Positions 1 to 8,339 are shown, counted from the first letter of the stretch. The stretch is DNA of 64,000 nucleotides from an uncultured Spartobacteria bacterium (GCA_937901895.1 CALGTD010000109.1:1-64000); one strand, 5' to 3'. Notes: generated by a model not told the origin, from the letters alone. A program made the numbers and translations.

Positions 1-2
1 GC

Positions 3-575
3 GACTTCGTGAAGAAGGGCCAGCAGCTCACCGAAGGGCCGGTCGTTCCGCACGAGATCCTCGAGGTCTGCGGACCGCAGGAGCTTCAGGAACACCTGCT
101 CAATGAAGTGCAGGAGGTCTACCGCCTCCAGGGCGTCGAGATCAATGACAAGCACATTGAGATCATCGTCCGCCAGATGCTGCGCAAGGTGAAGATCACC
201 GATCCCGGTGACACCACGCTGCTCTGGGGCGATCAGGTCGACCGCCTCGAGTTCGAGGCCGAGAACGAGAAGGTCGTGGCCAAGGGCGGCAAGCCCGCGG
301 AGGCCGTGCCCGTTCTCCTCGGCATCACCAAGGCTTCGCTGGAGACCGACAGCTTCATTTCCGCGGCTTCGTTCCAGGACACGACCCGTGTCCTCACCGA
401 AGCGGCAACGCTCGGCAAGACCGATCGTCTGCGCGGATTCAAGGAAAACGTAATCATGGGGCACCTGATCCCTGCCGGTTCAGGTTTCCCCGCAAACCGA
501 GAGTTCGAACTCGCAACGGTCGGGGAGGCCATCCCCGAAACCGAACCCGTCGAACTCGAGCAGGAGGCCAGCTAA
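3..575 (+). CDS. rpoC: RNA polymerase beta' subunit, C-terminal part (partial)
   Basis: This is the last ~190 codons of the catalytic beta' subunit of RNA polymerase; the gene begins before the window. The reading frame is open from base 3, so the GTG at 9 is an internal valine and not a start. The segment carries the conserved C-terminal landmarks: LQGVEINDKHIEIIVRQML (trigger-loop-proximal end of the jaw/clamp region), then SFISAASFQDTTRVLTEAA and the KENVIMGHLIPAGSG stretch that closes bacterial beta'. It ends in an acidic tail. The next gene, rpsB, starts 18 bp after the stop, so the two are probably co-transcribed; rpoC is more often followed by rpsL/rpsG. Identification is secure. Confidence 0.97.
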   Translation, partial: DFVKKGQQLTEGPVVPHEILEVCGPQELQEHLLNEVQEVYRLQGVEINDKHIEIIVRQMLRKVKITDPGDTTLLWGDQVDRLEFEAENEKVVAKGGKPAEAVPVLLGITKASLETDSFISAASFQDTTRVLTEAATLGKTDRLRGFKENVIMGHLIPAGSGFPANREFELATVGEAIPETEPVELEQEAS

Positions 576-593
576 CTCCACCCACTTACCGGC

Positions 594-1334
594 ATGACAA
601 CCGAAAATTCTTCCAAAATGGAAATGATGACCGAGCTTCTGGAGGCTGGCGTTCACTACGGCCACCAGACGAAACGTTGGAACCCGAAGATGAAGGAATT
701 CATCTTCGAAGAAAAAAACAGCATCTACATTATCGACCTCGCCAAGACGGTCGAGCAGCTCGAGGAGGCCACGCAGTTTCTGACGAAGCTCGTCAAGGGC
801 GGTGGAAAGGTGCTTTTCGTCGGGTGCAAGAAGCAGGCGCAGGAAGCCGTGAAGGAAGCCGCGCAGGCAAGCGGCCAGTTCTACGTGAACCAGCGCTGGC
901 TCGGTGGCACGCTCACCAATCTCCAGACCATTCGCAAGAGCGTGAAGCGCCTTCGCGAGATCAACGAGATCGAGAAGTCGCCGAATCACGGTGGCATCGG
1001 CAAGAAGGAGTTTGCCGCTCTCAGCCGTGAGGCTGCGCGGATGCGCAAAAACCTCGAAGGCCTCATGGACATGGAGAAGCTGCCCGACGCGCTCATCATC
1101 ATCGACACGAACCGCGAATCCATTGCCGTCGCGGAGGCCAACCGCCTCGGTGTGCCGATCGTCGCGATCGTCGACACGAATTGCGATCCCGACCGTGTGG
1201 ATTACCCGATCGCCGGCAACGACGACGCCATCCGGTCGATTCGTGTGATCCTGCAGAAGCTTGTCGACGCGATCATGAGTGGTCGCGGTCAATCCGTGAA
1301 GACGGACGCCGACCTCGCGGCCGTCGCGGAATAG
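594..1334 (+). CDS. rpsB: 30S ribosomal protein S2
   Basis: Small-subunit ribosomal protein S2 (246 aa, normal length), which binds at the head-body junction of the 30S subunit with S1. The N-terminus has the family signature MMTELLEAGVHYGHQTKRWN, followed by IYIIDLAKTVEQL and the QRWLGGTLTNLQTIRKS block, and later PDALIIIDTNRESIAVAEA and the VPIVAIVDTNCDPDRVDYPI motif. The ATG at 594 gives a full-length protein, although no Shine-Dalgarno sequence precedes it (upstream bases CCACTTACCGGC). It sits between rpoC and tsf; rpsB-tsf is the classic ribosomal pair. Confidence 0.97.
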   Translation: MTTENSSKMEMMTELLEAGVHYGHQTKRWNPKMKEFIFEEKNSIYIIDLAKTVEQLEEATQFLTKLVKGGGKVLFVGCKKQAQEAVKEAAQASGQFYVNQRWLGGTLTNLQTIRKSVKRLREINEIEKSPNHGGIGKKEFAALSREAARMRKNLEGLMDMEKLPDALIIIDTNRESIAVAEANRLGVPIVAIVDTNCDPDRVDYPIAGNDDAIRSIRVILQKLVDAIMSGRGQSVKTDADLAAVAE

Positions 1335-1432
1335 AGCGGAAATATCCCGGGGCTCGGTGTTCAGTTTTCAGTCTGGACACCGGGCCGCCCCTTTTCTTCG
1401 AAAAACTGAGAACCTCAAACGAAAATTTTTCA

Positions 1433-2065
1433 ATGTCCACCGCAGCACCCGTTTCACCAGCCCTTGTAAAGACGCTCCGCGAGAAAACCAACGCGGGGAT
1501 GATGGATTGCAAGCGCGCGCTCGACGAGGCGGGCGGCGATCTTGAGAAAGCCGAGGAGATCCTTCGCAAGAAGGGCATCGCCGGCGCTTCGAAGAAGGCC
1601 AGCCGCGCCGCGAAGGAAGGCATCGTCGCCTCCTACATTCATCTTCAGGGCAAGGTCGGCGTGCTCGTCGAAGTCAACTGCGAGACCGACTTCGTCGCCA
1701 AGAACGAGATTTTCCGCGAGTTCGTGAAGGACATCACGCTTCACATCGCCGCTGCGAGTCCCGTGTGCGTGTCGCGCGAGCAGGTTGATCCCACGCTCAT
1801 CGAGAAGGAGCGGGAAATCTACCGCGCGCAGGTGCAGGGCAAGCCGGCGAACATCGTGGACAAGATCGTCGATGGCAAGATCGACAAATACTACAGCACG
1901 ATCTGTCTGCTCGAGCAGGCGTTCATCAAGAACCCGGACCTCACGGTCAAGGATTACGTGAACAGCAAGATCGCCGAGCTTGGCGAAAATATCATCGTCC
2001 GCCGCTTCGTCCGCTACATGGTTGGCGAGGAACTCGCCGGCGAGCAGCAGCCCGCAGCGGAATAA
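1433..2065 (+). CDS. tsf: Translation elongation factor Ts (short form)
   Basis: EF-Ts recycles EF-Tu by exchanging GDP for GTP. I chose the ATG at 1433, after an A/T-rich leader, giving 210 aa starting MSTAAPVSPALVKTLREKT. The open frame extends further upstream, but that extension overlaps rpsB and is not family-like. An N-terminal UBA-like helical domain (LREKTNAGMMDCKRALDEAGGD, residues ~14-35) is followed by VEVNCETDFVAKNE, whose TDFVA is the EF-Tu contact. At 210 aa it resembles the short Thermus-type EF-Ts with one core subdomain rather than the ~280 aa E. coli form. It lies 98 bp after rpsB. There is no Shine-Dalgarno sequence. Confidence 0.95.
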   Translation: MSTAAPVSPALVKTLREKTNAGMMDCKRALDEAGGDLEKAEEILRKKGIAGASKKASRAAKEGIVASYIHLQGKVGVLVEVNCETDFVAKNEIFREFVKDITLHIAAASPVCVSREQVDPTLIEKEREIYRAQVQGKPANIVDKIVDGKIDKYYSTICLLEQAFIKNPDLTVKDYVNSKIAELGENIIVRRFVRYMVGEELAGEQQPAAE

Positions 2066-2161
2066 CAACCTTCGAGGAGAAAGAACCGAATTTAGAAAAC
2101 CGGAAAGCCGGGAATCGATCCCGATGCTGATCGTTTCATAAATTCCGTCCGAGAAATCATC

Positions 2162-2374
2162 ATGAATTACCAGCGACTCGAAGAGGCCGCCCAGATCGTC
2201 GAAAACAAGCAGGTTCTCATCAACGCGGTTTCGCGCCGCGTGCGCCAGCTCAGCAGCGGTGTGCGCCCGCATGTCGAGGTGTCTCCGCGCATGACGTATG
2301 CGGACATTGCGATCGAGGAGTTCCTTGCCGGGAAGCTGAAGATCGAGGCTCCCGAGGTTGCACCGGAGCTGTAG
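2162..2374 (+). CDS. rpoZ: RNA polymerase omega subunit
   Basis: A 70-aa protein matching the omega subunit, which helps fold and hold beta' in RNA polymerase. The diagnostic part is the helix with VLINAVSRRVRQLSSG (omega's 'arrRarqL' motif), followed by a segment ending MTYADIAIEEFLAGKL, like the conserved C-terminal 'iAleEi..Gki' helix. Its position just after rpoC-rpsB-tsf and before smpB supports the call. The ATG at 2162 has no Shine-Dalgarno sequence. The protein is short but within the family range. Confidence 0.85.
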   Translation: MNYQRLEEAAQIVENKQVLINAVSRRVRQLSSGVRPHVEVSPRMTYADIAIEEFLAGKLKIEAPEVAPEL

Positions 2375-2400
2375 CCCGGGCCGGTGAGGCGCGTCCGGCG

Positions 2401-2853
2401 ATGGAAATCTGCGCGAATCGAAAGGCGCTTCACGACTACTCGATCGAGAGCCGGATCGAAGCCGGGATCGAGCTGCTGGGCACGGAGGTCAAGTCAATCC
2501 GGGCCGGGCATGTGAACCTGCGCGGATCCTACGCGCGGGTGGAGCACGGGCAGGTGTTCCTGTTCGATGCGGACATTCAGCCCTACGAGCGGGCGAGTCA
2601 CGAGCAGCACGAGGCGAAACGCAAGCGCCGCCTGCTGCTGCATCGCAGGGAGATCGAGCAGTTGTTTGCCGCGTCGAATGTGGGCGGCCGCACGCTGGTT
2701 CCCCTGCGCCTTTATTGGAAGCAGGGGCGTGTGAAGGTCGAACTTGGGGTTGGCAAGGGCAAGGCCGCGTCCGACAAGCGCGGCGACCTGAAGAAGCGGG
2801 AGGCGGAGCGCGAGGCGCAACGGACGGCCTCGGCATTCAACCGGCGCCGGTAA
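2401..2853 (+). CDS. smpB: SsrA (tmRNA)-binding protein SmpB
   Basis: SmpB brings tmRNA to stalled ribosomes for trans-translation. The 150-aa sequence shows the family features in order: CANRKALHDYSIESRIEAGIELLGTEVKSIR at the N-terminus (split here only for description), the tmRNA-binding stretch GHVNLRGSYARVEHGQVFL, then HEAKRKRRLLLHRREIEQL and TLVPLRLYWKQGRVKVELGVGKGK, and a basic C-terminal tail rich in K/R that enters the mRNA channel. It starts 26 bp after rpoZ, so the omega and smpB genes are probably one transcript. No ssrA gene was recognised in the window. Confidence 0.96.
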   Translation: MEICANRKALHDYSIESRIEAGIELLGTEVKSIRAGHVNLRGSYARVEHGQVFLFDADIQPYERASHEQHEAKRKRRLLLHRREIEQLFAASNVGGRTLVPLRLYWKQGRVKVELGVGKGKAASDKRGDLKKREAEREAQRTASAFNRRR

Positions 2854-2932
2854 ACCGGACGTTTCGGGGGATTTGAAGTGCGCGCCCCCAATTTCGCTCG
2901 CGCTTCGCGGGCGGTTTCGGCAACAAAGCGGC

Positions 2933-3646
2933 ATGTCGTTTGGCCGTTTGATTCTTCCGATTCTCGTGCTGGCGGTGCTGCCGGCGTGTGATCAGTTTTC
3001 GCTGCCCGCGGCGAAGTCGAAAGTCGAGGAACAGGCGCGCGAGGCCCAGGGGGCGAAGGATTATCCGCGCGCCGTTCGCCTCTACGAATCCCTGCTGGAC
3101 GGGACGGCGGAGACCGCGAAGATCCATTACACGCTGGCGCTGATTTACGACGACAAGTTGAAGGATCCGGTCTCCGCGCTGCATCACTACCGGCGGTTCC
3201 TGCGCATGTCGTCGGACGAAGCGGCGAAGAAGGAGGTGCGCGAGTTCGTATCCCGGATCGAGCTGGAGCTGGCTGCACGCTCGGCGGAGAGCGGGATCAT
3301 GACGAAGAAGGAGGGCGCACGGTTGATGAATCGAAACCTCGCTCTGGAAGAGGAGGTTGCGAGGCTCAAGGCGGAACTTGCCGCCGAGAGGAAGAAGCCG
3401 AAGGCCTCGCCGACTCCAGCGCGCGACAAGAAGGGATTTTCCACGAACCCGGCCACCGCGAACGCGGAGAAGGCGGTCGGCAGGGAGACGCGCACCTACA
3501 CCGTCGTCAAGGGCGACACGCTGGCGAGCATCTCGCGCAAGTTCTACAACACGTCGGGCCGATGGAAGGACATCGCCGATGCAAATCAGAATCAGCTCAA
3601 CGGGAGTGTCGACCTGAAGGTCGGGCAGGTGTTGATCATCCCGTAG
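2933..3646 (+). CDS. Secreted lipoprotein with TPR-like and LysM domains
   Basis: Predicted outer-envelope lipoprotein of 237 aa. I chose the ATG at 2933 because it places a signal peptide with lipobox LPAC (Cys19) at the N-terminus; an upstream in-frame extension lacks a signal. Residues ~25-110 look like a TPR-type helical region (AKDYPRAVRLYESLL, SALHHYRRFLRM). A coiled-coil-rich basic segment (~125-165) follows, and the C-terminal ~50 residues form a LysM domain (TYTVVKGDTLASISRKFY ... VDLKVGQVLIIP) that should bind peptidoglycan. Function beyond peptidoglycan attachment is unknown. It faces the mla operon tail-to-tail with 22 bp between stops. Confidence 0.85.
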   Translation: MSFGRLILPILVLAVLPACDQFSLPAAKSKVEEQAREAQGAKDYPRAVRLYESLLDGTAETAKIHYTLALIYDDKLKDPVSALHHYRRFLRMSSDEAAKKEVREFVSRIELELAARSAESGIMTKKEGARLMNRNLALEEEVARLKAELAAERKKPKASPTPARDKKGFSTNPATANAEKAVGRETRTYTVVKGDTLASISRKFYNTSGRWKDIADANQNQLNGSVDLKVGQVLIIP

Positions 3647-3668
3647 GTGCGGCGCTCATGAGGCACGA

Positions 3669-4499
3669 TCAACGATCGGACTCGTGCTTTTCCTGGAAGG
3701 CCCGGCTGTTCACTTCGCGGCGATACTGGATGTAGGCGTCGCGGGCGGCGAGGTAACGGTCGAGCGTGTCGCCGGTCGCGGCGTCGTAGATCGCAAGCTG
3801 GTAGGGGAGCGACCGCATCGTGTTTGCCGCGGGAATGGCGATGAACCAGCCATAGCCCCCCCAGATGAATCCGCACCACGTGATCGGGTTGAGCGCGTAG
3901 TCGCCGGCGAGTCCGACGCCATCGCGCAGGGTGGTGGGTCCCATCACCGGAATCACGAAATAGAAGCCGTCGCCGATGCCCCATTTTGCGAAGGTCTGGC
4001 CCATGTCTGCGGGTGGGACCTTTGAGAGAAACGGCACGCGTTCTGCGGGGCGGCCGAGACCGGCGACCCCGAATGTCGTATTGATCAGAAATTTCCCGGT
4101 TTCCTGGCTGGCGCGGTAGGGATTGCCCTGGAGAAGATTGTTCACGAAACGGATCGGGAACTTGACGTTCTCGAAGGCGTTGTGAACCGCCTCGCGGCCT
4201 TTCTCCGGGACAATGAACTCGTAGCCCTTCGAGATTGGCCGCAACGCGTAAACGTAGAGCTGGTGGTTCGCCCAGAAGGTTGCGCGATTCAGCGGCTGCA
4301 ACGGATCCGCCACCGGCACGGCAACGGCATACATTTCGAGATCGTCGCCGCTGCCGGCCACCGTCTTTCCGTCGCTGCCGACTTTGTCGGAAGCCCCGGT
4401 GGTTTCCGGAGGTGGTGTGGGCGCGGAACCGGACCGCGTCGACGCGCAGCCGGAAAGAAGCACGCAGACAAGGAGTGCGACGGATGGGAGGATTTTCAT
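3669..4499 (-). CDS. mlaA: MlaA/VacJ outer-membrane lipoprotein
   Basis: Outer-membrane lipoprotein of the lipid-asymmetry pathway, which removes misplaced phospholipids from the outer leaflet. It is 276 aa with lipobox LLSGC (Cys18), a ~50-residue low-complexity linker, then the MlaA core: DPLQPLNRATFWANHQ, NVKFPIRFVNNLLQG, FLINTTFGVAGLGRPA, GQTFAKWGIGDGFYFVIPVMGPTTLRDGVG. These are the family hallmarks (partially membrane-embedded donut). It is the last gene of mlaE-F-D-C-A and its start overlaps the mlaC stop by 4 bp. In E. coli mlaA is encoded apart from the ABC genes; here it is in the same operon. Confidence 0.95.
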   Translation of the reverse strand: MKILPSVALLVCVLLSGCASTRSGSAPTPPPETTGASDKVGSDGKTVAGSGDDLEMYAVAVPVADPLQPLNRATFWANHQLYVYALRPISKGYEFIVPEKGREAVHNAFENVKFPIRFVNNLLQGNPYRASQETGKFLINTTFGVAGLGRPAERVPFLSKVPPADMGQTFAKWGIGDGFYFVIPVMGPTTLRDGVGLAGDYALNPITWCGFIWGGYGWFIAIPAANTMRSLPYQLAIYDAATGDTLDRYLAARDAYIQYRREVNSRAFQEKHESDR

Positions 4500-5074
4500 T
4501 TTGGATTTTCCACAGCCTTCTCAAGTGCCTTCAACACGGCGGCGGGCCCGCCCTTCTGGAAGTGCGAGTCGAATTGCGAGCGGTAGTTGGCAACGAAGCT
4601 CACGCCCTCGACGACGACATCGGTGATCTTCCAGTCCTCGGCCTGTTCCAGGCGGTAGATTACTTCGTAGTTGCTCCCCTTGTAGAGAAGGGTGGTCCGG
4701 ATCTCCGTGCGACCTGGGGCAGGGGTGGTTGCCGCCTTGTAGGTGACCCGCGGGCGCTCGCCGATCGTGAAACGGCCGCCATAGCGGCGAATGACGAGGT
4801 CGGTGAAGAGGTCGATTGCCCTTTTCTGCTGATCCGCGGAGAACTGCCGCCAGCCGGGACCGATGGCCCGGCGCGTCATTGCCGCAAAGCTCATGTTTCG
4901 TTCCAGGACGGGGCGCACTTTCTTGATGAGTGCGGCGTTCGTGGTGCTTTGCTCGGCGATGGCGATCGTCTCATCGATGGCCTTCCGCAGGCGCTGCTCG
5001 GCGGGATCGGCGGCGAGAGAGGTGTCCGACAGGAGGAGAATGACCGGCAGGAAACAAAGCAGGCGCAGGGTCAT
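4496..5074 (-). CDS. mlaC: Periplasmic phospholipid carrier MlaC
   Basis: Periplasmic shuttle that carries phospholipid between MlaA at the outer membrane and the MlaFED complex at the inner membrane. It is 192 aa with a signal peptide cleaved around residue 21 (LLLSDTSLAADP). The mature part has Ttg2D/MlaC features: MSFAAMTRRAIGPGWRQFSADQQKRAI, DLFTDLVIRRYGGRF, and late WKITDVVVEGVSFVANYRSQF, the typical C-terminal motif. Starts and stops overlap by 4 bp with mlaD before it and mlaA after it, indicating translational coupling. Confidence 0.95.
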   Translation of the reverse strand: MTLRLLCFLPVILLLSDTSLAADPAEQRLRKAIDETIAIAEQSTTNAALIKKVRPVLERNMSFAAMTRRAIGPGWRQFSADQQKRAIDLFTDLVIRRYGGRFTIGERPRVTYKAATTPAPGRTEIRTTLLYKGSNYEVIYRLEQAEDWKITDVVVEGVSFVANYRSQFDSHFQKGGPAAVLKALEKAVENPK

Positions 5075-5568
5075 GGAGCGGATTCAGTGATGGGTTCTTC
5101 TTCGTCCTCGCTCCCGGTCTCATCGACACTGCCGAAGGCGATTTTTCCGATGAGTGATTCGAGGTCGACGGCGGATTCTGTCATCGTAATTCGGCTGCCG
5201 GGTTCCAGATACGTGTCTTCCGCGCCGGGAAAAAGCGCGATGAATTTGTCGCCGATGAGTCCGGAGGTCTTGATGGATGCCATCGAGTCCGTCGGCAGGC
5301 GAAGAGTGGACCGCAGCCGCAGGGTGGCGATTGCGCTGTAATCCGATGGATCCATGCGGACGTCATCCACCCTGCCGATCGGAACGCCGGCGACGGTGAC
5401 CGCTCCACCGCGATTCAGCCCGCTCGCGTTGGTGAAGCGGGCTTCGACAACATAGGTGTCCGTCGCGGACAGTTCCCCCGAACCGGCCTTTACCGCGAGC
5501 CAGGCTACGGCAGCGATGCCTGCGAAGACGAAGACGCCGGCAAATAATTCCAGTCGGGATGGGTTCAT
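5071..5568 (-). CDS. mlaD: MCE-domain protein MlaD
   Basis: Substrate-binding subunit of the Mla ABC transporter. The 165-aa protein has one N-terminal membrane helix (FAGVFVFAGIAAVAWLAVKAG, residues ~9-29) and one MCE domain (~35-120), with NRGGAVTVAGVPIGRVDDVRMD and SIKTSGLIGDKFIALFPGAED, the latter being the canonical 'lLGekyi.l.pG' signature. The C-terminal ~30 residues are acidic and probably disordered. MlaD forms a periplasmic hexamer on MlaE in characterised systems. Gene overlaps of 4 bp on both sides. Confidence 0.95.
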   Translation of the reverse strand: MNPSRLELFAGVFVFAGIAAVAWLAVKAGSGELSATDTYVVEARFTNASGLNRGGAVTVAGVPIGRVDDVRMDPSDYSAIATLRLRSTLRLPTDSMASIKTSGLIGDKFIALFPGAEDTYLEPGSRITMTESAVDLESLIGKIAFGSVDETGSEDEEEPITESAP

Positions 5569-6341
5569 GACGGATCGGAATTTCGAATGGAGGCGACGGT
5601 GCTGCCAAGCACCTGCACACTGTCGCGAAAATCGCGGATCACCGGATCGTCGGACTGGAAGAATTCCTCCGAAGCGCCTTCGAAGCGAATTCGCCCTCCG
5701 TCCAGCAGTGCGACACGATCGCTCGTGACGAGGGCCTCCGACAGGTCATGCGTCACGATCAGAGCGGTGAAGCCCAGCTGTCGTTGATAGCGGGCAATCA
5801 TTGCAAACACCGCGTTTCTCCGCAATGGGTCGAGTCCCGCTGTGGGCTCGTCGAAAAAGACGAGTTCGGGTCGGGTGACGATGGCCCGGGCGAGGGCGAG
5901 GCGTTTTTGCATTCCGCCGGAGAGCTGGCCGGGGTGGCGGTCCGCCGCATCCTCGATCTCGAGCTGACGCAGTGCGTCGAGACTGCGGGCACGAATCTCG
6001 CGATTGGAGAGGCGGGTCGTTTGTTCGAGCGGGAGCGCCACGTTTTCCAATGCCGTCAACGAATCGAACAGCGCGTTGTTTTGAAAGAGGAAACTGCAGC
6101 GACGCCGAAAATCCGCCCGCGCGGCAGCGTCGGTCCACGGACGTCCGTCGAAACGAATCTCCCCCGAGTCCGGAAGGAGAATTCCGGCGATGCATTTCAG
6201 GAGCACGGATTTTCCTGCACCGCTCGGGCCGATCACGCTGAAGACGGAGCCCCGTCGAACATCGAGAGACACGCCGGAAAGGACCTCCCGTCCGTCGAAG
6301 CGCTTGCAAAGTCCGGAGACCTGGAGAAGGGGATCGCTCAC
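5565..6341 (-). CDS. mlaF: ABC transporter ATPase MlaF
   Basis: ATPase of the MlaFED phospholipid transporter. The start is taken as GTG at 6341, which forms a GTGA 4-bp overlap with the mlaE stop and gives 258 aa beginning MSDPLLQVSGLCKRFDGREV; a longer upstream frame lies inside mlaE. Walker A is GPSGAGKS (38-45), the ABC signature LSGGMQKRLALARA, Walker B ELVFFDEPTAGLD, and the H-loop VTHD. The C-terminal tail reads DDPVIRDFRDS, as in MlaF homologues. No STAS-domain MlaB gene is next to it. Confidence 0.94.
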   Translation of the reverse strand: MSDPLLQVSGLCKRFDGREVLSGVSLDVRRGSVFSVIGPSGAGKSVLLKCIAGILLPDSGEIRFDGRPWTDAAARADFRRRCSFLFQNNALFDSLTALENVALPLEQTTRLSNREIRARSLDALRQLEIEDAADRHPGQLSGGMQKRLALARAIVTRPELVFFDEPTAGLDPLRRNAVFAMIARYQRQLGFTALIVTHDLSEALVTSDRVALLDGGRIRFEGASEEFFQSDDPVIRDFRDSVQVLGSTVASIRNSDPS

Positions 6342-7129
6342 GATCGCACGAAGAATGAAGTGATCACGTAGTCCACGGCCAGCACGGCGATGCTGGAGTG
6401 AACAACGGCCCATGTCGTCGAAGCACTTACCGCCCTTGCGCCGGTGGCGGAGCGGCAGCGATGGGCGTTGAATCCGTGATACGCGCAAATGGCGGTCGTG
6501 AGGATGCCAAAGGTGACAGCTTTCAAGAAGCACTCCCGCAGATCGCCGCTGCCGATTGCCCGCTCAACCGACGACCAGTAAATTCCGGGTTCCAGCCCCA
6601 TCAGCACGGATCCCGAGAGACTGCCGCCCCACAGGCCGACCGCCGCGAACAACGCGGTCTGCAGCGGGAACACGAGAATCGCGGACAGCAGCCGTGGAGT
6701 TACCAGATAGCCGAGACTGTCGACCCCCATGGTTTCCAGCGCGGTGATCTGTTCGGAATTTCGCTGAATGCCAAGCTCCGCCGCGAGGGCCGAGCCCGCC
6801 TGCCCGACGAGCATCAAGGCCGCAAGCACGGGGGCCAGCTCCCGCACGAGACTGAGCGAGACAAGCGTGCCGAGCAGCCCCTCCGAACCAAATCGATTCA
6901 GGACGTGGTAGCCCTGCAATCCCAGCACCATGCCGGTAAATGCCCCGACGATCAGGATGACCGGCAGGCAGAGCGCTCCCTGCTCGTAAACGGCCCGCAG
7001 GACCCGTCGCGGCAGCCGGCGGGCACCAACGACGGCACGAAGGGAACCGCCAAGGAAGAGAGCGAAATCCCCGAGGCGTGAGATGGCGAAGAGCGTTTGC
7101 CGGCCTAGGAGTTGAACCACGAGGTGCAT
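6338..7129 (-). CDS. mlaE: ABC transporter permease MlaE
   Basis: Membrane subunit of the Mla lipid transporter (263 aa). It shows the MlaE/YrbE pattern: an amphipathic N-terminal helix, then several transmembrane helices with ALCLPVILIVGAFTGMVLGLQ and the highly conserved LGTLVSLSLVRELAPVLAAL ... GQAGSALAAELGIQRNSEQITALETMGVDSL block (EQIDAL-type coupling motif). It is the first gene of the mlaE-F-D-C-A operon. Upstream is a 171-bp divergent spacer shared with a secreted protein gene; it contains an A/T-rich patch at 7253-7260 that may be part of a promoter. Confidence 0.95.
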   Translation of the reverse strand: MHLVVQLLGRQTLFAISRLGDFALFLGGSLRAVVGARRLPRRVLRAVYEQGALCLPVILIVGAFTGMVLGLQGYHVLNRFGSEGLLGTLVSLSLVRELAPVLAALMLVGQAGSALAAELGIQRNSEQITALETMGVDSLGYLVTPRLLSAILVFPLQTALFAAVGLWGGSLSGSVLMGLEPGIYWSSVERAIGSGDLRECFLKAVTFGILTTAICAYHGFNAHRCRSATGARAVSASTTWAVVHSSIAVLAVDYVITSFFVRS

Positions 7130-7300
7130 ATTGCAGGAGCCGTGCCGGGGCGCAATGCCGCGATTCGGAGGAGTGCGATTGAAACCAGAACCCGGGGACT
7201 CTTTCTGAAGAAATAGGATGATTGAGATGCAACCGAACGGTTTGGCTGCGAGTTTATATACGCTTGAGCATCAAAGAATTCCGGGCATTTTCGGCGGCCT

Positions 7301-8317
7301 ATGGTATCCAGACATTTGGTGCGTGGTGCGGCGGCAGCCGCGTTTTTGATGGCAGGACTTTCGGCCGCCGAAGCGGCGAAGGTCCTGGTGATGTCGAGCG
7401 AGAACTACGATCAGGACAACAAGATTGTTCAGGTTCTCAAGACTGCCGGGCATGACGTCACTCTCGGGTCGTCCTTTTCGAAGTTCGGCCTTTCGACGGA
7501 TCTGCGGAACTTCGAGACGGTGATTCTGCAGGTGAACTACAACTACCTCGCGCCGGACATGGCCGCCCGCAGTCAGACGTATCTCTCGAATTTTGTGAAA
7601 GGGGGAGGAGGCCTCGTGACCACCGGTTGGCTGGGCTATGTCCAGTATTCGTGGTCGAAGTTGAAGGGGTTGGAGAGTCTGGTTCCGTTCCATACGCGGG
7701 CCGGTTTCCGGACAGTTTCGCCGGTGACTTTCGAGGCCGATGCGGCGGATGCGACACTGAACGACGGAGTGCCGGCGACCTTCACGACGCCTGCGGATAA
7801 CATCACGGGCACGGAGGAGATCTTCATCCTCAAAGGTGGTGCAATCCGTTACTACACGAGCACGGCGAACAATGAGAAAATCGCCGGACTCGCCGGCTGG
7901 ACCCGAGGCAAGGGTGAGGTGCTCTCGTTCTCGGTAATGGCGGGCATCGATGCGCTGAGCGACGAGAACTTTGCCCGGTTGTTCAGCAACGCTGTGCAAA
8001 AAGTGGCCGGCACGCCGAATGCGAAGGAACTCTACGTTGGCCTGGAGAGCGTGGTGGCGCCCGTGGTCAAGGTTGCCGGCAAGCGGAAGATCGTGACCAG
8101 CAAGGGCAAGGTGCGCCTGAAGGGAAGCGCGACGGGAACCTTCCGGGTCCAGCGGGTGGAGGTGCAGGTCGGCCGCAAATCCAGCAGCGCGCTTGGGACT
8201 TCGCAGTGGGCGAAAAATGTTCGCGTCAAGAAAGGGAAGACGAAGTGCATCGTCCGGGCAGTCGACGTGAACGGCTTCGTTTCGAGTCCCGTGAAGGTGA
8301 CGATCGTTCGGAAATAG
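7301..8317 (+). CDS. Secreted protein with ThuA/GATase1-like domain and C-terminal Ig-like domain
   Basis: Predicted exported protein of 338 aa with a signal peptide (cut near AEA-AKVLV, residue ~25). Residues ~26-230 look like a class-I glutamine-amidotransferase-like (ThuA-type) Rossmann domain: KVLVMSSENYDQDNKIVQVLK, then ETVILQVNYNYL, YLSNFVKGGGGLVTTGWLGY, and a late KGEVLSFSVMAGID. I see no catalytic Cys in the nucleophile-elbow position, so it is probably not an amidotransferase. The last ~85 residues are a lysine-rich beta-sandwich-like segment (RKIVTSKGKVRLKGSATG ... VNGFVSSPVKVTIVRK). Substrate unknown. It starts right after the divergent spacer from mlaE with no Shine-Dalgarno sequence. 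Confidence 0.6.
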   Translation: MVSRHLVRGAAAAAFLMAGLSAAEAAKVLVMSSENYDQDNKIVQVLKTAGHDVTLGSSFSKFGLSTDLRNFETVILQVNYNYLAPDMAARSQTYLSNFVKGGGGLVTTGWLGYVQYSWSKLKGLESLVPFHTRAGFRTVSPVTFEADAADATLNDGVPATFTTPADNITGTEEIFILKGGAIRYYTSTANNEKIAGLAGWTRGKGEVLSFSVMAGIDALSDENFARLFSNAVQKVAGTPNAKELYVGLESVVAPVVKVAGKRKIVTSKGKVRLKGSATGTFRVQRVEVQVGRKSSSALGTSQWAKNVRVKKGKTKCIVRAVDVNGFVSSPVKVTIVRK

Positions 8318-8339
8318 CAGCGACGGGTCCGCGACAGGT

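Noticed and set aside
480..1292. Minus-strand frame of 270 codons over rpsB
   Set aside because: rpsB is unambiguous and no feature supports an antisense protein.
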